Positions 60,540 through 64,000 of a stretch of 64,000 nt of DNA are shown in pieces. The position numbers were made by a program, and so were the translations under genes. Source of the DNA: an uncultured Acidobacteriia bacterium (lineage in GTDB: Bacteria; Acidobacteriota; Terriglobia; Bryobacterales; Bryobacteraceae); the NCBI GenBank assembly GCA_903929755.1, contig CAIYVZ010000206.1:1-64000 (forward strand), read 5' to 3'. The notes beneath the pieces were generated by a model. That model had not been told where the DNA came from. It saw only the letters and a list, made by a program, of their open reading frames with translations, and made no database searches. How positions within the stretch are numbered: position 1 is the first letter of the stretch; each line of letters starts with the position of its first letter.

Positions 60540-62602
60540 GGACGAGTTTCACAGCATCCCACGCCACACAAGTGCGCAAGGGTATTCTCAAGCTCCTGGA
60601 GATCAAGGATTCGGACATCCGCATCCTCACGCTGGAGCAATGCCGCGATGCGGCTGATAAAGGCCTCCACGCGGGCGGCGCATTTTCCGCCACCGTGCCA
60701 CTGGTCTCGCTCTATTACGGCGGTTTCCTCGATATCGACGTCGAGAACCCCACCAAACGCGGCCAGGATATGTTCACGCTCAGCAAGGGCCACGCCGTAG
60801 CTGCCATGGCGTCCATCTACGCCGAACTGGGCTACTTCGACCGCTCTCTGCTGAAGGGTTCCCGCTCCTACGCCAGCATCCTGAACGGCCACCCCGGTCC
60901 CGTCCTGCCCGGCGTCCACATCGCTACCGGCCCCATGGGGCAGGGCATCGCCGTCGCCCAGGGTTTCGCCATCGCCGGCCACACCAGCCCGCGCTTCGAT
61001 TCCTACGCGCTCTGCGGTGACGGCGAACTCCAGGAAGGCCCCGTCTGGGAAGCCGTCATGTTCGCCGGCCAGAAGAAGCTCGACAACTTCTGTGTCATGG
61101 TGGATCAGAACAACGGCCAGCTCGACATGGCCAACCGCATGATCTTCCCCACGCCGGATCTGGAAGCCGTTTTCGCCGCCTTCGACTGGAACGTCCACAG
61201 CTGCGACGCCACCCAGTATTCCTCCGTTTTCGACGCCCTCGACCAGTTCCGCAACGGAGTCCGCAACGGCAAGCCGACCGCCATCATCTGCCACACCTCC
61301 AAAGGTCATGGCGCGTTCTCTGACTTCCTCAACAAGCACAAGGTCACCGGGACCGATGCCCTGATGGCGCAGGAACTTCGCCTCCAGGCCGACCAGCGCG
61401 CCGCCCGCGTCGCCGATTTCGACCGCTACGCCCGCGATTGCGACCGCGCCGCTCACGAAACCCTGCTCAACATCGCCGCGCGCATGAATCTCGACGTCGC
61501 CGCGGGCTTCACCCAGGTCGTCGGCCCCGTTCGCACCAAACGCGCCGAACCCCGCAACAAGCAGATCTGTTACGACGCGGCCCAGCTCCCGAAGTTCGAC
61601 CCGAAGAAGGAATACGCCGCGCAGGACGTCATCACCGCGGCCATGAAGATCTTCGCCCGCGACCCGCGCGTCATCTCCGTCGATTCCGATCTCGCCACCA
61701 CCAGCGGTCTCGAAGCCGGCATCGCGGCGGTCGATCAAAAACGCGCCCTCAACGTCGGCGTCGCCGAAGCCAACATGATGAACCTCGGCGAAGCGTTTGC
61801 CGCCCTCGGCTATAACGCCTGGGTCAGCACCTTCTGCCCGTTCTTCGATTGGAAAGTGATGCGCCGCATCGCCGTCGGCCATCAGGAACGTCTCGAAGCG
61901 ATAGCGGATCCCAAAAGCTGGCTCAGCGAAGGCCACGGCCTGGATCTCACCTACCTCGCCACCGCGCCCAACTTCGAAACCCGCACCAACGGCGCTACCC
62001 ACATGGGGAACGACGACATCACCGTCTTCGATGGCATGGCCCATCTGAAGATCATCGACGTCTCCTGCCCCGAACAACTCCTCGGCATCATGAAGTGGAT
62101 CGTGGCCGGTAACCAGGGCGTCACCTACGTCCGTGTGATGCGCACCGGCTCCGCTGTCATCTATCCCACCGGCTACGAATTCCAGTTCGGTAAAGCCTCC
62201 GTCGTGCGCCAGTCCGAAACCGATTCCGCCGTCATCATCAGCTCCGGCCGAGGCGTTCACGAAGCCCTCTCCACTGCCGCCCGCTGCGCTGAAAAAGGCA
62301 TCGGCGTCACCGTTATCGACATGCCGTCCGTCGATGAAGCCTGCCTCCTCAGGCTTTGCGATTCAGACAAGCTCGTCCTCTTCGCCGAGCAGAACAACGG
62401 CTATCTCTGGAACGCTTTTATCCGGACCGCCGCGAAGCATCGCAAAGCCTGGGCCGAACGCCTCCGAGTCCTCTCCATCAACACGCTCGACCAGCATGGC
62501 GAGAAGCAATTCATCCATTCCGGGACGTACGAAGAACTGCTCGACGCCTTCCATCTCTCCCCGGTACAGTTAGCGCAAGTCATTCTCGATAAAGTCGGAT
62601 AA
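60536..62602 (+). CDS. Transketolase-like thiamine diphosphate enzyme
   Basis: 688 residues from TTG 60536 (LRTSFTASHATQVRKGILKL), overlapping the preceding TGA (TTGA) with GGAG eight bases upstream. N-terminal TPP-binding domain: LSKGHAVAAMASIYAELG, GPMGQGIAVAQGFAIAG, GDGELQEGPVWEAVMFA and VDQNNGQLD. Central pyrimidine domain: NVGVAEANMMNLGEAFAALG (the essential Glu), and a C-terminal domain from about residue 540. Length and domain order are those of a full transketolase, but the central region differs from TktA, so the substrate may be different. In an operon with DUF362 and cupin genes. Confidence 0.85.
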   Translation: MRTSFTASHATQVRKGILKLLEIKDSDIRILTLEQCRDAADKGLHAGGAFSATVPLVSLYYGGFLDIDVENPTKRGQDMFTLSKGHAVAAMASIYAELGYFDRSLLKGSRSYASILNGHPGPVLPGVHIATGPMGQGIAVAQGFAIAGHTSPRFDSYALCGDGELQEGPVWEAVMFAGQKKLDNFCVMVDQNNGQLDMANRMIFPTPDLEAVFAAFDWNVHSCDATQYSSVFDALDQFRNGVRNGKPTAIICHTSKGHGAFSDFLNKHKVTGTDALMAQELRLQADQRAARVADFDRYARDCDRAAHETLLNIAARMNLDVAAGFTQVVGPVRTKRAEPRNKQICYDAAQLPKFDPKKEYAAQDVITAAMKIFARDPRVISVDSDLATTSGLEAGIAAVDQKRALNVGVAEANMMNLGEAFAALGYNAWVSTFCPFFDWKVMRRIAVGHQERLEAIADPKSWLSEGHGLDLTYLATAPNFETRTNGATHMGNDDITVFDGMAHLKIIDVSCPEQLLGIMKWIVAGNQGVTYVRVMRTGSAVIYPTGYEFQFGKASVVRQSETDSAVIISSGRGVHEALSTAARCAEKGIGVTVIDMPSVDEACLLRLCDSDKLVLFAEQNNGYLWNAFIRTAAKHRKAWAERLRVLSINTLDQHGEKQFIHSGTYEELLDAFHLSPVQLAQVILDKVG

Positions 62603-62603
62603 C

Positions 62604-62987
62604 ATGCCCGCACTCCACGAATCTCAAACTGAAGAACTCGACCTCCCCGGCCGCCACCTCCGCTGGGTCGCCAATCAGGAACTCATTGGCGCGAAACACT
62701 GCTCCTCCTGCGTGATCCGCGTGGAGGCTGGCCACACCGTCAAGCCCGCCCACTCGCACCCCAACGGCGAAGAGCTCATCTACATCATCACGGGCACGGG
62801 ACGCGTCTGGATTGAAGGCGAAATCTCGCCCGTAAGCGCGGGCAGCATCGTCCTCTTCCCGCAGGGCCATGTCCACATGCTGCAGAACAACGGGACTGAA
62901 GAAATGAAGGTCGTCTGCTTCTTCTCGCCCGCCACCGACCTCGATAACTACAAGATGTTCCCCGACGTAGAATTCCCGGATGCCTGA
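62604..62987 (+). CDS. Cupin domain protein
   Basis: 127 residues. A single cupin barrel with the metal-binding signature PAHSHPNGEELIYIITGTGRV (two His and Glu) and PQGHVHMLQN (third His). It begins one base after the transketolase stop and closes the DUF362-transketolase-cupin operon. Small cupins may act as isomerases, epimerases or sugar binders; which applies here is not known. Confidence 0.85.
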   Translation: MPALHESQTEELDLPGRHLRWVANQELIGAKHCSSCVIRVEAGHTVKPAHSHPNGEELIYIITGTGRVWIEGEISPVSAGSIVLFPQGHVHMLQNNGTEEMKVVCFFSPATDLDNYKMFPDVEFPDA

Positions 62988-63248
62988 TTAGCGACGGGCC
63001 GATAGGCTCAGTGAGGCGGATGCGGGTAAGGTGAGGGAAAAACCTGGCTCTTGATGTTGGAATGCTGCATCCGGGGTCTTGCAACTCGAGACATGCCCAT
63101 CCGGGGCGATTACTTGCGCTACAAAAAGGAGCCGCCAGGAAGTTCTCATCAAGCTGCGGGAACACAACCTGACCGAATACATACGCTCCCTCAAGCAAAA
63201 ACAGCCCCCCCGAGCGCGCCCTCCCCCATACTCTGATATAAAAGCAGG

Positions 63249-64000
63249 ATGCCCAGTAGAGTTCTGTCCTCCCTCTTCCTTCTCACCACCCTCCTCCCTG
63301 CCGCCGAATTCGTTCGGGTCCGCACTACCGACGGCGCCACCCTCGAAGGCACCACCACCGCGAAGGCCCTCGGCAAAATCCCCCTCACCCAAATTCTCTC
63401 TGTCCACACCGGAAGCCCCGCCACCGACTCCGAAACCGCCAAAATCACCGCTGGCTTCGCCGCCATTCAGGACAAAGACCGCGCCGCCCGCGACAAAGCC
63501 GTTGATGAGCTCACCGCCATCGGCCTCCCCGTCATGACGCCTCTCCTGAAGGCCTACAAAGATACCGACCAGCACGAACCCCGCCCCCTCTACCGCCTCT
63601 TCGAGCGCATCATGCCAAGCTACGCTGACGATTTCGACCGCACCCTCACCCTCGTCCGCCTCGCCAACGGCACCGCCCAGCGTCTCCCGCTCCCCGAGGG
63701 CAACCTCGACATCATCGATGCCACCGGAGCCAAAACCTCTCTTGCCTGGTCCAAAATTCGCACCCTCGCCGTCCGCCAGAAGAACGTGAAGCGTGCTATG
63801 CAGGTCCACGCCCTGAAGCACTCCACCCAAATCGAATTCCTCGACACCGGCGTTATCCTCAGCGCCACCTCGAAAGCTACCCTCACCGCTCGCGGCATGG
63901 TCCGCCTCTCCTGGGAGACCGACAGCTGGGCCTCCGACGCCACCGGCATCAAGGTTCCCGGAGCCCCGGCCTATATGTCGAACCTCGTCGATGGCTTCCC
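63249..64000 (+). CDS. Secreted protein of unknown function, cut by window end
   Basis: Open from ATG 63249, seven bases from an AGCAGG stretch, to the window edge: 250 residues without a stop. A signal peptide (VLSSLFLLTTLLPAA) is followed by two similar units: FVRVRTTDGATLEGTTTAKA with IPLTQILSVHT, and TLVRLANGTAQRLPLPEGNL with AWSKIRTLAV, each resembling a small beta-barrel for a 'change in X leads to Y' pattern seen in planctomycete and acidobacterial proteins. A helical linker lies between (residues ~60-115). Not recognised further. The shift in codon use toward C-ending Pro/Thr/Ala codons is strong but shared with neighbours. Confidence 0.7.
   Translation, partial: MPSRVLSSLFLLTTLLPAAEFVRVRTTDGATLEGTTTAKALGKIPLTQILSVHTGSPATDSETAKITAGFAAIQDKDRAARDKAVDELTAIGLPVMTPLLKAYKDTDQHEPRPLYRLFERIMPSYADDFDRTLTLVRLANGTAQRLPLPEGNLDIIDATGAKTSLAWSKIRTLAVRQKNVKRAMQVHALKHSTQIEFLDTGVILSATSKATLTARGMVRLSWETDSWASDATGIKVPGAPAYMSNLVDGF

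Noticed and set aside
60506-62260. 584-codon open frame antisense to the transketolase gene
   Set aside because: Composition (many Gly, Asp, Val, Glu) is the mirror of GC-rich codon use on the other strand; the sense frame has clear catalytic motifs.
63079-63537. Open frame of 152 codons overlapping the last gene
   Set aside because: Mostly Pro/Ser/Ala runs from out-of-frame reading of the secreted protein that starts at 63249; only the first few codons lie outside it and match nothing.

Overview
The window looks like a chromosomal segment of a GC-rich soil acidobacterium, most likely from the Solibacteres/Bryobacter group. The evidence is a VWFA protein of the Acidobacteria-type family (16512-17537), two proteins with the Solibacter-type C-terminal domain (19635-20996, 21173-22006), a TonB receptor with an N-terminal carboxypeptidase-like domain, an alternative complex III cluster, and PQQ dehydrogenase, HEAT and MFS/spermidine-synthase fusion genes. 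All names are read from motifs and remembered family sequences; no database search was run. No rRNA, tRNA or CRISPR array was seen.

Layout. 0.1-6.1 kb: minus-strand respiratory operon (pentaheme cytochrome, molybdopterin-type subunit, 4-cluster ferredoxin, NrfD-type membrane subunit, DUF3341 protein, monoheme cytochrome) ending in a truncated cytochrome at what may be a mobile-element end. 6.4-9.8 kb: dnaE. 9.9-16.4 kb: polysaccharide cluster with two phosphoglycosyltransferase-like paralogues (one frameshifted by a 17-bp duplication), a GT2, a WecA/MraY-like transferase and an ExeA-like ATPase. 16.5-23 kb: secreted proteins, an S24-peptidase-domain protein and mutY. 22.9-26.6 kb: ECF sigma / anti-sigma / membrane-protein operon. 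26.7-29.7 kb: nrdR and a two-component system with a PepSY protein. 29.8-41.1 kb: TonB receptor, carboxylesterase, fused MFS/spermidine synthase, PQQ dehydrogenase, GGDEF, HEAT and methyltransferase-like genes.

41.1-49.5 kb is the accessory part: remnants of DUF1810, a hydroxyacid dehydrogenase, an esterase and an IS256 transposase, then a beta-helix protein, a small secreted protein and a 1005-residue protein built from phage-tail-fibre-like repeats. 49.8-53.7 kb returns to conserved genes (miaB, bifunctional nuclease, S9 peptidase). 53.8-58.2 kb is a tightly overlapping trio: a protein faintly like DUF1702, a complete UbiB/ABC1 kinase and a paralogue that has lost every kinase motif. This is the best candidate for an undescribed system. 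58.2-64 kb: an Rpn-like pseudogene, a TonB-domain protein, a DUF362-transketolase-cupin operon and a secreted protein cut by the window edge.

Two themes cross the window. Near-perfect tandem duplications of 15-18 bp occur at six loci, one of which breaks a gene. Very tight packing (ATGA, GTGA, TTGA and TAATG junctions) defines most operons and often decides start codons.
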